This document shows positions 1 to 7,456 of a stretch of DNA of 64,000 nt, in pieces; positions within the stretch are counted from its first letter, which is position 1; every line of letters starts with the position of its first letter. The translations under genes were made by a program, and so were the position numbers. The stretch is taken from NCBI GenBank assembly GCA_947259165.1, contig CAMYKY010000001.1, positions 35,303 to 99,302 on the forward strand, read 5' to 3'. The notes beneath the pieces are model-generated. The model saw only the letters and a list, made by a program, of their open reading frames with translations, did no database searches and was not told where the DNA came from. Origin of the DNA: an uncultured Acidobacteriota bacterium (lineage in GTDB: Bacteria; Acidobacteriota; Vicinamibacteria; Marinacidobacterales; SMYC01).

Positions 1-2
1 GC

Positions 3-830
3 CTGAGAACCTACAGCCGATTCGTCAAGATCGAACACACCCTTTTTTCGTTCCCGATGTTGATCAGTGGCGCCCTTCTGGCCGATGGCGCGCTCACTTG
101 GCGGCTGTTGCTGCTAATCCTCGTAGCGGGCACCGGAGCTAGAACGGCGGCTCTCGGCTTGAACCGAATGCTCGACCGCGCCATTGACGCCAGGAACCCG
201 CGAACAGCGAATCGTGAGCTACCAAGTGGTCAAATGACGCTTGTCGAGGCCGTCGCCGTCACCGGCGCCGGAATCCTCGTTTACCTCGTCGCCGCTTTTC
301 TCATTTCTCCACGCTGTCTCGAGCTCTCCCCGATCCCGCTTGCGGTTTTCCTTGCTTATCCGCTGATGAAACGATTCACGATATGGGCTCACCTGGGCGT
401 TGGGGCCGCCCTCGCGATGGGTCCTTTGGGAGCGTGGTTCGCGGTTCAGCTCAATTTCTCGGACTACCCTCGCATCGTGGCGTTGTGTTTGTTCACCTTC
501 TTGTGGGTGGCCGGATTCGACATCATCTACGCCACACTCGACGTCGACTTCGACCGCGGGGAGAGACTTCGCTCACTTCCCGCTCGGTTCGGCAAACGGC
601 GCGCGCTTGCGATCTCCTTGGCATTCCACATAGTAGCGTTCGCTCTGTTATGCGTGCTCTACTGGACGGCCATGACGGGTCCGCTCGCCGCACTGATGTT
701 GCTCGCTATCGGAGCACTCCTCGGGCTCGAGCACCGTCAGGCTGAAAATGTCGAGCTCGCTTTTTTCAAAGTGAACGCCGTGCTGGGATTCGTCGTGCTG
801 GGATTCGTCGCCGCAGGAGTGTTTGCATGA
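3..830 (+). CDS. mqnP: UbiA-family prenyltransferase (MqnP-like), 5' partial
   Basis: Integral membrane prenyltransferase of the UbiA superfamily. It probably attaches the polyprenyl tail in the futalosine menaquinone route. The frame is open to the left edge, so the start lies outside the window. The first Asp-rich motif, NRMLDRAIDARNPRTANREL, is the family NxxxDxxxD signature and is followed by several hydrophobic segments. The second acidic motif, YATLDVDFDRGERLRS, is also present. The stop overlaps the start of the broken flavin prenyltransferase gene, and mqnE, mqnA and mqnC follow. The context favours MqnP over UbiA of ubiquinone synthesis, but the sequence alone does not prove the substrate. 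Confidence 0.88.
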   Translation: MRTYSRFVKIEHTLFSFPMLISGALLADGALTWRLLLLILVAGTGARTAALGLNRMLDRAIDARNPRTANRELPSGQMTLVEAVAVTGAGILVYLVAAFLISPRCLELSPIPLAVFLAYPLMKRFTIWAHLGVGAALAMGPLGAWFAVQLNFSDYPRIVALCLFTFLWVAGFDIIYATLDVDFDRGERLRSLPARFGKRRALAISLAFHIVAFALLCVLYWTAMTGPLAALMLLAIGALLGLEHRQAENVELAFFKVNAVLGFVVLGFVAAGVFA

Positions 831-1389
831 GGGTGATGGTCGGCTTAACGGGCTAATTCGGCGCTATTTACGGTGTGAAGTTTCTCGAGCGATGCCCGGG
901 CGACAAGTTCCTGGTGGTATCGAAATGGGGCGAGAAGGTGCTCGGGCTCGAGCTCGGTATGAGCCTCGACGGTTTGAAGCCGCACGTCAAAGCAGTGTTT
1001 CGTGACGACGACTTGGCGGCCCCGTTCTCGTCGGGCTCCAACCGCCACGATGCGCTTGTGCTCATGCCTTGCAGTATTTCGACTCTGGGCAAGATCGCGA
1101 GCGGCATCGCGGACACGCTGATCACTTCGAGCAGCACAAGTGGCGCTCAAAGAGCGGATGCCTCTCATCGTGGGCATCCGTGAGACACCCTTGTCATCCA
1201 TCGCCCTCGAAAACGCGTTGAAGCTCTCACGGGAGGGAGCTGTGATCATGCCGATCTCGCCTCCCTGGTACAAAAACCCTGAGTCGATGGACGACATCGT
1301 CAACGGGTTCGTGGACTATTTCTAGCTAGGTGCTCTCGATCCTCGGTGTCGAAGTCGAAGGAGGGTGGCGCACCAGCGAGCTCGCATAG
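827..1389 (+). pseudogene. Flavin prenyltransferase UbiX/MqnQ-like, frame-disrupted
   Basis: UbiX-family enzymes make the prenylated FMN used by the UbiD-type decarboxylase of the pathway. The ATG at 827 overlaps the mqnP stop and reads MRVMVGLTG, the family P-loop start. An in-frame TAA (854-856) follows at once, then GAIYGVKFLERCPGD continues in the same frame. Near 1124-1126 one extra T shifts the frame, and LITRAAQVALKERMPLIVG continues in the next frame. Around 1322-1331 the frame shifts again, and VLSILGVEVEGGWRTSELA ends at 1387-1389. All parts of an ordinary-length UbiX are recognisable in order. The lesions are therefore recent decay or assembly errors. Neighbouring genes are intact. 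Confidence 0.8.
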
Positions 1390-1395
1390 TTCGGA

Positions 1396-2532
1396 GTGGA
1401 AGCTTCGGCGCTTTTTGACAATAATCCACTCGTGAGCACGACAACACTCGAAGACATCACCTTCCAGGATCCTGTCCTCGTTCCAATTTGGGAGAAAGTG
1501 CGCTCCGGAGTCCGGCTCGGGCGCGAGGATGGGCTGTCGGTCTTGAACACATGGGACATCACCGCGCTTGGCAAGATGGCCGATTACGTCAAACGCGCCA
1601 AGACCGCCGACATCGTCTATTTCGTGATGAACCGACAGATCAACCCGACGAACCTGTGTGTCCTGGACTGCACCTTTTGCGACTTTGCCGCAAAACCTGG
1701 TGACGACCACGCTTACGAATTGTCCATGGACGAGATCTTGGACAAGCTGAGCAACGAGTTGTCTGAGGTCCACATCGTCGGCGGGCTCCACCCGAAGTGG
1801 AAGTTCGAGGACTATCTCAATATCGTCGCGCGGATCCACCAAGCGTTCCCCTCGATCCAGATCAAGGCCTGGACCGCGGTCGAGATCGATTGGTTCGCTC
1901 GCATCGGCCGGATGTCGGTTCGAGAAGTCCTCGAAAAACTTCGCGAAGCGGGGCTTCAATCTCTACCGGGAGGAGGCGCGGAGGTTTTCTCCGAGCGGGT
2001 CCAGGAGGCCACGTTCAAACACAAGATGGGTGCCGATCGATGGTTTGAGATCCACCGCATCGCCCACGAGATGGGCTTTCCCTCGAACGCAACGCTCCTC
2101 TACGGGCACATCGAGACGTACGAAGAGCGCGTCGCGCACATGTTGCGGTTGCGCGAGGCCCAAGACGAAACGCCGGGCTTTCTCTCGTTCATCCCACTCG
2201 CGCTCCAACCCGGAAACACGGGGCTCGTCGAGCGGCAAGCTTCCTCCATCGAGGACTTGCGGACGGTGGCGTGCGCACGGCTTCTGCTCGACAACTTCGA
2301 CCACATCAAGTCTTACTGGGTGATGCTCGGCGAAGAAACCGCTTCGATCGCGCTGAACTTCGGCGCCAGTGACCTGGACGGCACGATCGGCGAAGAGCGC
2401 ATCGCGCACTACGCCCAGGCGCAAAGCGCCGTGGGACTCGCTCGGGACAAGCTCATCGACATGATCCGAGAATCCGGCAAAGTCCCCGCGGAGCGCGACG
2501 CTTTGTATAACGTTGTGCGCGTCTACAACTAG
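1396..2532 (+). CDS. mqnE: Aminodeoxyfutalosine synthase MqnE (radical SAM)
   Basis: Radical SAM enzyme that joins 3-[(1-carboxyvinyl)oxy]benzoate and the adenosyl radical to give aminodeoxyfutalosine, an early step of the futalosine menaquinone pathway. The 378-residue protein has the CX3CX2C cluster motif at Cys88, Cys92 and Cys95 (NLCVLDCTFCDF). It also has the family motif LPGGGAEVFSERV and the C-terminal TIGEERIAHYAQAQSA region. The start is taken as GTG 1396, seven bases after the broken ubiX stop. A later GTG at 1432 cannot be excluded. mqnA follows after eight bases, which indicates one operon. Confidence 0.95.
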   Translation: MEASALFDNNPLVSTTTLEDITFQDPVLVPIWEKVRSGVRLGREDGLSVLNTWDITALGKMADYVKRAKTADIVYFVMNRQINPTNLCVLDCTFCDFAAKPGDDHAYELSMDEILDKLSNELSEVHIVGGLHPKWKFEDYLNIVARIHQAFPSIQIKAWTAVEIDWFARIGRMSVREVLEKLREAGLQSLPGGGAEVFSERVQEATFKHKMGADRWFEIHRIAHEMGFPSNATLLYGHIETYEERVAHMLRLREAQDETPGFLSFIPLALQPGNTGLVERQASSIEDLRTVACARLLLDNFDHIKSYWVMLGEETASIALNFGASDLDGTIGEERIAHYAQAQSAVGLARDKLIDMIRESGKVPAERDALYNVVRVYN

Positions 2533-2540
2533 ACACCTCC

Positions 2541-3302
2541 GTGCGACTCCTCATCGGCCAGATCTCCTATCTCAACAGCCAGCCGTTTTATCCACTTCTC
2601 TGCGAGCACCGCCTCATCCCGACGCCGCCGAGCGAGCTCGGAAAGATGGCAGACAAGGGTGAGATCGATGCCGGAATTCTGGCGACCGCCGACTTTCTGC
2701 TGCACGAGAGCCGCTATGAGCCCGTGGCGGGTCTTGGTATCGCGAACAGCGCGGAAGTCAGAAGCATCTTGTTCCTCAGCAAAAGGCCGATGTCGGAGCT
2801 CGACGGCGCACAGATCGGTATTACCGAAGACACCTCGACGTCCGTGCGTCTTTTGCGCATTCTTCTGGAGGTTCGCGACGGCAACAAACCGCGGGAGTAC
2901 GTTCGTGGACTGCGTGACGACGGCGACGCATTCCTCGTGATCGGAAACGAGGCGCTGTGGCGCAACCAAACGCCGACTCCCGAGTTCCCCTACCGTTACG
3001 ACCTGGCCACCGAGTGGTGGAACTGGACCGGTTTGCCGTTCGTGTTCGCTTTGTGGACCGCACGTCGCTCACTCCCCGACAACGTCAAAAGAGATTTCGC
3101 CGATCTTCTCGAGCGCTCGTTTCAAGTCGGCATGTCTCAGATTGACGATTTCGCTGCGCAGTTTGCGGGGGAGCTCGGCGCGCGCGAAGTGCTCGCGTCC
3201 TACCTGCGCAATTTTCATTATCGCCTTGGCCCGGAGGAGATGAAGGGCTTGGAAGAGTTTCGACGCTTGAGCAACGCGAACGGCTTCCTGGAGCCGATCT
3301 AA
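2541..3302 (+). CDS. mqnA: Chorismate dehydratase MqnA
   Basis: Removes water from chorismate to give 3-[(1-carboxyvinyl)oxy]benzoate, the substrate of MqnE. The 253-residue protein has a periplasmic-binding-protein-like fold typical of MqnA/MqnD. Visible family segments are IGQISYLNSQPFYP near the N-terminus, EIDAGILATADFL, and ITEDTSTSVRLLRILL. The GTG start at 2541 lies eight bases after mqnE, and the stop abuts the ATG of mqnC. Translational coupling with both neighbours is likely. No MqnB or MqnD gene is in this window. Confidence 0.93.
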   Translation: MRLLIGQISYLNSQPFYPLLCEHRLIPTPPSELGKMADKGEIDAGILATADFLLHESRYEPVAGLGIANSAEVRSILFLSKRPMSELDGAQIGITEDTSTSVRLLRILLEVRDGNKPREYVRGLRDDGDAFLVIGNEALWRNQTPTPEFPYRYDLATEWWNWTGLPFVFALWTARRSLPDNVKRDFADLLERSFQVGMSQIDDFAAQFAGELGAREVLASYLRNFHYRLGPEEMKGLEEFRRLSNANGFLEPI

Positions 3303-3303
3303 A

Positions 3304-4386
3304 ATGACCGTGAAGCTGGACTCTGTCCGCGAGAAGCTCCGCTCCCAACAACGGCTCACCACCGAAGAAGGCCTCTTCCTGTTGCGGGATGCGCCGCTTC
3401 TCGACCTCGGCCAACTCGCGATGGAAGAGCGCCGCCGACGGCATCCCGCCTCGGTCGTCACCTTCGTGGTCGATACCAATCCGAACTATACGAACGTCTG
3501 CAACGTCGACTGCACTTTCTGCGCGTTTTACCGGAGCCCCGGGGACAAGGAAGCGTACACCCACTCGGTTGAGGAAATGCTCGAGCGCATCGGCCGCTCC
3601 GCGGCAAAAGGCGTGACGACGGTGTTGATGCAAGGCGGTGTCAACCCCGAGCTCCCGTTCGACTACTACTTAGACCTCGTGCGCGGCGTGCGTGAGCGCT
3701 ACCCGGACGTCACGCCGCACTTTTGGTCAGCCGCCGAGATCGAAGGGATGGCTGCGGTCTCGGGTCTGACCCTCCAAGAGGTTCTCGTTCAGCTCAAAGA
3801 CGCCGGCCAGACGACCCTGCCCGGGGGCGGCGCCGAAATCCTGTCGGAGAGTGTCCGGAAGAAGATTTCGCACAAGAAAGGCGTGACCCACAGCTGGCTC
3901 GAGGTCCACCGCGAAGCACACGCAATTGGCCTACGTTCCACCGCCACCATGATGTACGGGCACGTCGAGACCCCCGAAGACGTCGTCGAGCACTTCGAGG
4001 CCATCCGAGCACTGCAGGACGAACACGGCGGCTTCACCGCATTCGTGCCCTGGAGTTTCAAGCCGGGGAATACGCCACTCGTTAAGAAGATCCCGCGCCA
4101 TGCGGGCCCCAACCAATACCTTCGAATGCTCGCTGCTTCCAGGCTGTACCTCGACAACTTCGACCACATCCAAGCGTCGTGGTTCTCGGAGGGTAAGAAG
4201 ACAGGGCAAGTGGCTTTGCACTGGGGCGCCGACGACTTCGGAGGCACGTTATTCGAAGAAAACGTCCACGCCGCGACCGGCTTCATCAATCAGACGTCGA
4301 CGGAAGAACTGAAGATCATCATTCGGGAAGCAGGCTTCACCCCTGCGCAGCGCACGACGCTCTACGAGATTCTAAAAGTCTTTTGA
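3304..4386 (+). CDS. mqnC: Cyclic dehypoxanthine futalosine synthase MqnC (radical SAM)
   Basis: Radical SAM cyclase that converts dehypoxanthine futalosine to its cyclic spiro form late in the futalosine pathway. The 360-residue protein has the cluster motif at Cys66, Cys70 and Cys73 (NVCNVDCTFCAFYR). It also has LPGGGAEILSESVRKKISHKK and the FVPWSFKPGNTPL segment. It is homologous to mqnE upstream, and both end with a similar ALHWGADDFGGTLFEEN-type region. It starts one base after the mqnA stop. The operon ends here; the next gene is convergent. Confidence 0.95.
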   Translation: MTVKLDSVREKLRSQQRLTTEEGLFLLRDAPLLDLGQLAMEERRRRHPASVVTFVVDTNPNYTNVCNVDCTFCAFYRSPGDKEAYTHSVEEMLERIGRSAAKGVTTVLMQGGVNPELPFDYYLDLVRGVRERYPDVTPHFWSAAEIEGMAAVSGLTLQEVLVQLKDAGQTTLPGGGAEILSESVRKKISHKKGVTHSWLEVHREAHAIGLRSTATMMYGHVETPEDVVEHFEAIRALQDEHGGFTAFVPWSFKPGNTPLVKKIPRHAGPNQYLRMLAASRLYLDNFDHIQASWFSEGKKTGQVALHWGADDFGGTLFEENVHAATGFINQTSTEELKIIIREAGFTPAQRTTLYEILKVF

Positions 4387-4475
4387 TCTTGCCGCCAAAG
4401 CTCCACAGCACGGACCGACAGATCGTCAACAGCAAGGGGATTGTGGGGATGGACGCGATCCAATGTTTGGAGATG

Positions 4476-4505
4476 ATGGGGATTTAGAACAAGTTCTATC
4501 CCCAT
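4476..4505. terminator. Hairpin between convergent mqnC and gpsA
   Basis: ATGGGGAT (4476-4483) pairs with ATCCCCAT (4498-4505), and inside it AGAAC pairs with GTTCT, with a two-base TT bulge. It sits in the 178-base gap between convergent genes, where a two-way terminator is expected. There is no T tract on the + strand side, so Rho-independent function is uncertain. The rest of the gap holds nothing I recognise. Confidence 0.45.
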
Positions 4506-4564
4506 ATCCCCTCCTATCCCCGTCTCTCCTTGCCTTTTACAACTTTGCGTCGTTCAAAGAAGTC

Positions 4565-5554
4565 TCATTCTGCGCCGAGCGGTCTCGCCAGCAGGTCCTC
4601 CACGGCTTGTTCCGCGGTGATTTCGCCAGTCAGGAGTCGCTCCATATGGAGCGCGATGGGCATGTCGACGCCGTGGCGACGGGCGAGGGCGGCGGCGGCG
4701 TGAGTCGTGCCCACACCTTCGGCAACCTGTTGCATCGAGCCGAGGATGTCGTCGATGCGCTCCCCTTCACCTAGCGCGACACCTACCGTGCGATTTCTCG
4801 AAAGCTCTCCCGTACAAGTGAGCACCAGGTCACCGACCCCGGCGAGACCGGACAGCGTCGAGCGCTTTCCGCCCATGGCTTCGGCGAGACGCTCAATCTC
4901 TTTGAGTCCCCTCGCCATGAGCGCCGCTTTCGGATTGTGTCCAAAGCCGAGCCCCGCGGCCACGCCGACGGCGAGCGCAATCACGTTCTTCAGCGCGCCG
5001 CCGAGCTCCACGCCGACGACATCGTCTTGGGTGTAAACGCGAAACGCCCTCGTTGCCAGTCGGCTCTGCACCGCCGTCGCCGACGTTTCGGCGACGCTTG
5101 CTGCAACCAACGCCGTGGGCTCGCCACGGGAAACTTCCTTGGCGAAGGTTGGGCCTGAGATGACCGTAAGATCCGGATTGAACGAGAGCACATCGCCAAC
5201 AACCGCGCTCATCGTAAGAAGACTCCTCTCTTCGATGCCCTTGGTTGCGCTCACAAACCGCTGGCCGCGATCGACGTATGAAGCGAAGCCGGCGACGACG
5301 GAGCGTAAATGCTGCGACGGGACCGCGAGCACAATGAGCTCGGTTCCGTCAACCGCAGCCGCAAGCTCAGCCGTCGCTACGAGCGAGTCGGGCAAGGGCG
5401 CACCCGGCAGGAAAGTGTCGTTGACATGGTGACTCTGAATCGACGCCGCCACTTCGGGTTCACGGCACCACAGGGTAACCACCTCACCTTTTTCGGAGAG
5501 AAGCTTCGCGATCGCCGTACCCCAGGCTCCCGCGCCCACGACGGCAACGCTCAC
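4565..5554 (-). CDS. gpsA: NAD(P)-dependent glycerol-3-phosphate dehydrogenase
   Basis: Reduces dihydroxyacetone phosphate to sn-glycerol 3-phosphate for phospholipid synthesis. The 329-residue protein starts with VSVAVVGAGAWGTAIAKLL, the N-terminal Rossmann GxGxxG fold. It carries VISGPTFAKEV, the catalytic-lysine segment ELGGALKNVIALAVG, and the C-terminal GLAGVGDLVLTCTG motif. The GTG start at 5552-5554 is chosen because it places the Rossmann strand at residue 3 and lies four bases after the stop of the small MetS-like gene. A longer upstream reading would overlap that gene and adds no conserved residues. Confidence 0.95.
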   Translation of the reverse strand: MSVAVVGAGAWGTAIAKLLSEKGEVVTLWCREPEVAASIQSHHVNDTFLPGAPLPDSLVATAELAAAVDGTELIVLAVPSQHLRSVVAGFASYVDRGQRFVSATKGIEERSLLTMSAVVGDVLSFNPDLTVISGPTFAKEVSRGEPTALVAASVAETSATAVQSRLATRAFRVYTQDDVVGVELGGALKNVIALAVGVAAGLGFGHNPKAALMARGLKEIERLAEAMGGKRSTLSGLAGVGDLVLTCTGELSRNRTVGVALGEGERIDDILGSMQQVAEGVGTTHAAAALARRHGVDMPIALHMERLLTGEITAEQAVEDLLARPLGAE

Positions 5555-5558
5555 GCGG

Positions 5559-5657
5559 TTATTTACCCTGTTTGAGCGTCTGGTACAGGAAGTACGCGAA
5601 CCCGCCCCAGATACCACCCAAGACCGTCACCATGGTGATGATTCCGCTCGGCTCCAT
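5559..5657 (-). CDS. MetS-like small subunit of an NSS amino-acid transporter (32 aa)
   Basis: A 32-residue single-span membrane peptide that reads MEPSGIITMVTVLGGIWGG, then FAYFLYQTLKQGK. The pattern Pro-Ser-x-Ile-xx-Met followed by a hydrophobic run ending in Trp-Gly-Gly resembles the tiny MetS subunits that accompany sodium:neurotransmitter-symporter amino-acid transporters. It ends four bases before the gpsA GTG and so is probably co-transcribed. No large NSS subunit is in the window, which is unusual for the family. It was identified by eye only; another small membrane peptide is possible. Confidence 0.55.
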   Translation of the reverse strand: MEPSGIITMVTVLGGIWGGFAYFLYQTLKQGK

Positions 5658-5829
5658 GCCCAGATTGTATCGCGAACGCTCGGCTCGATCCGTTCCGACA
5701 ACTACCGAGCTCCCGCTTCTTCATCAGTTGTGAGACACTGGTTCGGCGTGCAGCCCGGACCCTGGTTTCAAACCAACCACGAAGTGGACCTGGCTCACGG
5801 ATGCGATGATCTAGTGGCCTGATTTAGCG

Positions 5830-7086
5830 ATGATCGTCACCCTGGTGGTCGGACTCGTCCTGGTCCTGGCTTTGTCGGCGTTTTTCTCGGGCTCCGAGAC
5901 CGCGCTCATGTCGCTCGACCGCTATCGCTTCCAGGGCCCCGAACGCGCGAGTGCGAAAGCCGATCTCGTCCTCGACGTCGTCGCCCACCCGGAAAAAGTC
6001 CTCGCGACGATCCTGACGGGAAATGTCTTCGTCAACACCGCGGCCGGGGCGCTGCTCACTTATGCCGTCACGATCTTGTTTGCGTCCGAGGATCACCGAG
6101 CACGGACCATTTCCGTGGCGACGATCGTACTCACGGCACTGATTCTCGTTTTCGGCGAGATGGTTCCGAAAAGCCTTGCGGCTCGCCATCCCGAGGAGTG
6201 GTCGTTGTTCGTCATCCGGCCGGTCGCGGCACTCATCAAGGCGGGAGCTCCCATCGTTTGGGTTCTCACCCGGATGTCGAACGGATTTCTATCCCTTCTC
6301 GGCGTGAGCACGGGTGCTCTCAGCTCTGCCGTCACTCTCGAAGAGATCAAAGGCATTCTCTACGCGGGCGGCGTGCCGGAAGAAGAGCGCGGAGGCCGTC
6401 GCCAAATGCTACGGCGCGTGATCGAGCTCGGCGAGAAGCGCGTGGCCGCGATCATGGTGCCCCGAACGGAGATCGTCGCGATCGAAAAAGACACCCCGCT
6501 CGAAGACATCGTGCGGTTGATCCAGAACAAGCGATTCTCGCGCATGCCCGTCTACGACGACAAACTCGATAACGTCGTTGGACTCCTATTCGCCAAAGAC
6601 GTTCTCACCTATTGGGGGGCACGCATCCCCTTCCGCCTGGACCAGGTCCTCCGGAAGACCTATTTCATCCCCGACTCAGCGAAGGTCGAGCAAGCGCTCG
6701 AACAACTCCAACACCAGCGAACTCATTTGGCACTCGTCGTTGACGAGCACGGCGGTATCGAGGGCCTCGTCACGCTCGAAGATCTTCTGGAAGAGATCGT
6801 GGGAGAGCTTCTCGACGAGAAGGACGAGCAAGAGTCGCAGGTGGTCGAGCTTCCGGACGGAAGTCTACTCCTCGACGGAGTCCTCTCGGTCAAGGATGCG
6901 AACGAACGGCTAGACCTGGAGATTCCCGAACAAGCCGACTACCACACGCTCGCTGGTTACATGCTCGACCGCTTGGGCCATATCCCAGTGGCGGGCGAAG
7001 AGCTGAACACGCCCGGCGCCGTGCTGTCCATCGATAAGGTCACCGGCAACCGCGTCGTTCGCGTCAAAGCCCGAAAAACCCGCTAG
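5830..7086 (+). CDS. CNNM/CorC-HlyC family membrane protein with CBS pair
   Basis: Membrane protein of the CNNM/CorC family, linked to Mg2+/Co2+ efflux or resistance. The layout is an N-terminal DUF21 membrane domain (about residues 1-180, with SAFFSGSETALMSLDRYR and ILVFGEMVPKSLAAR), then two CBS domains (about 200-325, with IMVPRTEIVAIEKD and LVVDEHGGIEGLVTLEDLLE), then a C-terminal CorC/HlyC domain (DYHTLAGYMLDRLGHIP). At 418 residues it has the usual length. It stands alone on the + strand. The transported ion cannot be read from the sequence. Confidence 0.9.
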   Translation: MIVTLVVGLVLVLALSAFFSGSETALMSLDRYRFQGPERASAKADLVLDVVAHPEKVLATILTGNVFVNTAAGALLTYAVTILFASEDHRARTISVATIVLTALILVFGEMVPKSLAARHPEEWSLFVIRPVAALIKAGAPIVWVLTRMSNGFLSLLGVSTGALSSAVTLEEIKGILYAGGVPEEERGGRRQMLRRVIELGEKRVAAIMVPRTEIVAIEKDTPLEDIVRLIQNKRFSRMPVYDDKLDNVVGLLFAKDVLTYWGARIPFRLDQVLRKTYFIPDSAKVEQALEQLQHQRTHLALVVDEHGGIEGLVTLEDLLEEIVGELLDEKDEQESQVVELPDGSLLLDGVLSVKDANERLDLEIPEQADYHTLAGYMLDRLGHIPVAGEELNTPGAVLSIDKVTGNRVVRVKARKTR

Positions 7087-7158
7087 GCTAGCGCCTTGCG
7101 TCGTCCGAAGCCAACCAGGCTACGTCAGAGTGGCGGATGCTAGTGGGCTGTATGCCGA

Positions 7159-7329
7159 CTAATCGTCATCGCCGAAGAAAAACAGCATCGCACAATCCTT
7201 GGTGCAAAACGCGCGCCCGTTGCGATCATGCTCGCAGTCTTCGCAGTAGCGCCGAAAGCACATGACACATTTCTTCAGATCGCGCTCGTCCTCGCTGATG
7301 CCACAATGGCAACATTTAGTTGCGTCCAT
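7159..7329 (-). CDS. Small Cys-rich zinc-finger-like protein (56 aa)
   Basis: A 56-residue cytosolic protein with cysteine and histidine pairs spaced like a double zinc site: CCHCG near the N-terminus, then CVMCFRRYCEDCEH, then FCTKDC, with an acidic tail. The start is taken as the ATG at 7327-7329 (MDATKCCHCG). A longer reading begins at 7347. It is convergent with the CorC-like gene and divergent from tilS. I do not recognise a named family; a zinc-ribbon or B-box-like fold is a reasonable guess. Confidence 0.55.
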   Translation of the reverse strand: MDATKCCHCGISEDERDLKKCVMCFRRYCEDCEHDRNGRAFCTKDCAMLFFFGDDD

Positions 7330-7369
7330 GGTCTCGGCCCTCCCCACGGGTATCGAGTTCTAAGCGTTC

Positions 7370-7401
7370 TTGACAGAAGGGTCTAACCCTTCTATTATAA
7401 T
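7370..7401 (+). promoter_or_regulatory. Strong promoter with perfect dyad between -35 and -10 (tilS)
   Basis: TTGACA at 7370-7375 is followed by TATTAT at 7393-7398 (17-base spacer) or TATAAT at 7396-7401 (20-base spacer). The spacer is filled by the perfect palindrome AGAAGGGTCTAACCCTTCT (7375-7393), with 8-base arms and a 3-base centre. An operator between -35 and -10 with a 20-base spacer is the layout of MerR-type activated promoters. It could also bind a repressor. No regulator gene of that kind is adjacent. Confidence 0.65.
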
Positions 7402-7456
7402 GCACTTAGAAGGAAATTCCAACAGCGGCCAAACGCCGACCTTCCATTTCGACGAA

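Noticed and set aside
5660..5829. tRNA or riboswitch before the CorC-like gene
   Set aside because: No cloverleaf, T-loop sequence or known aptamer core was found by eye.
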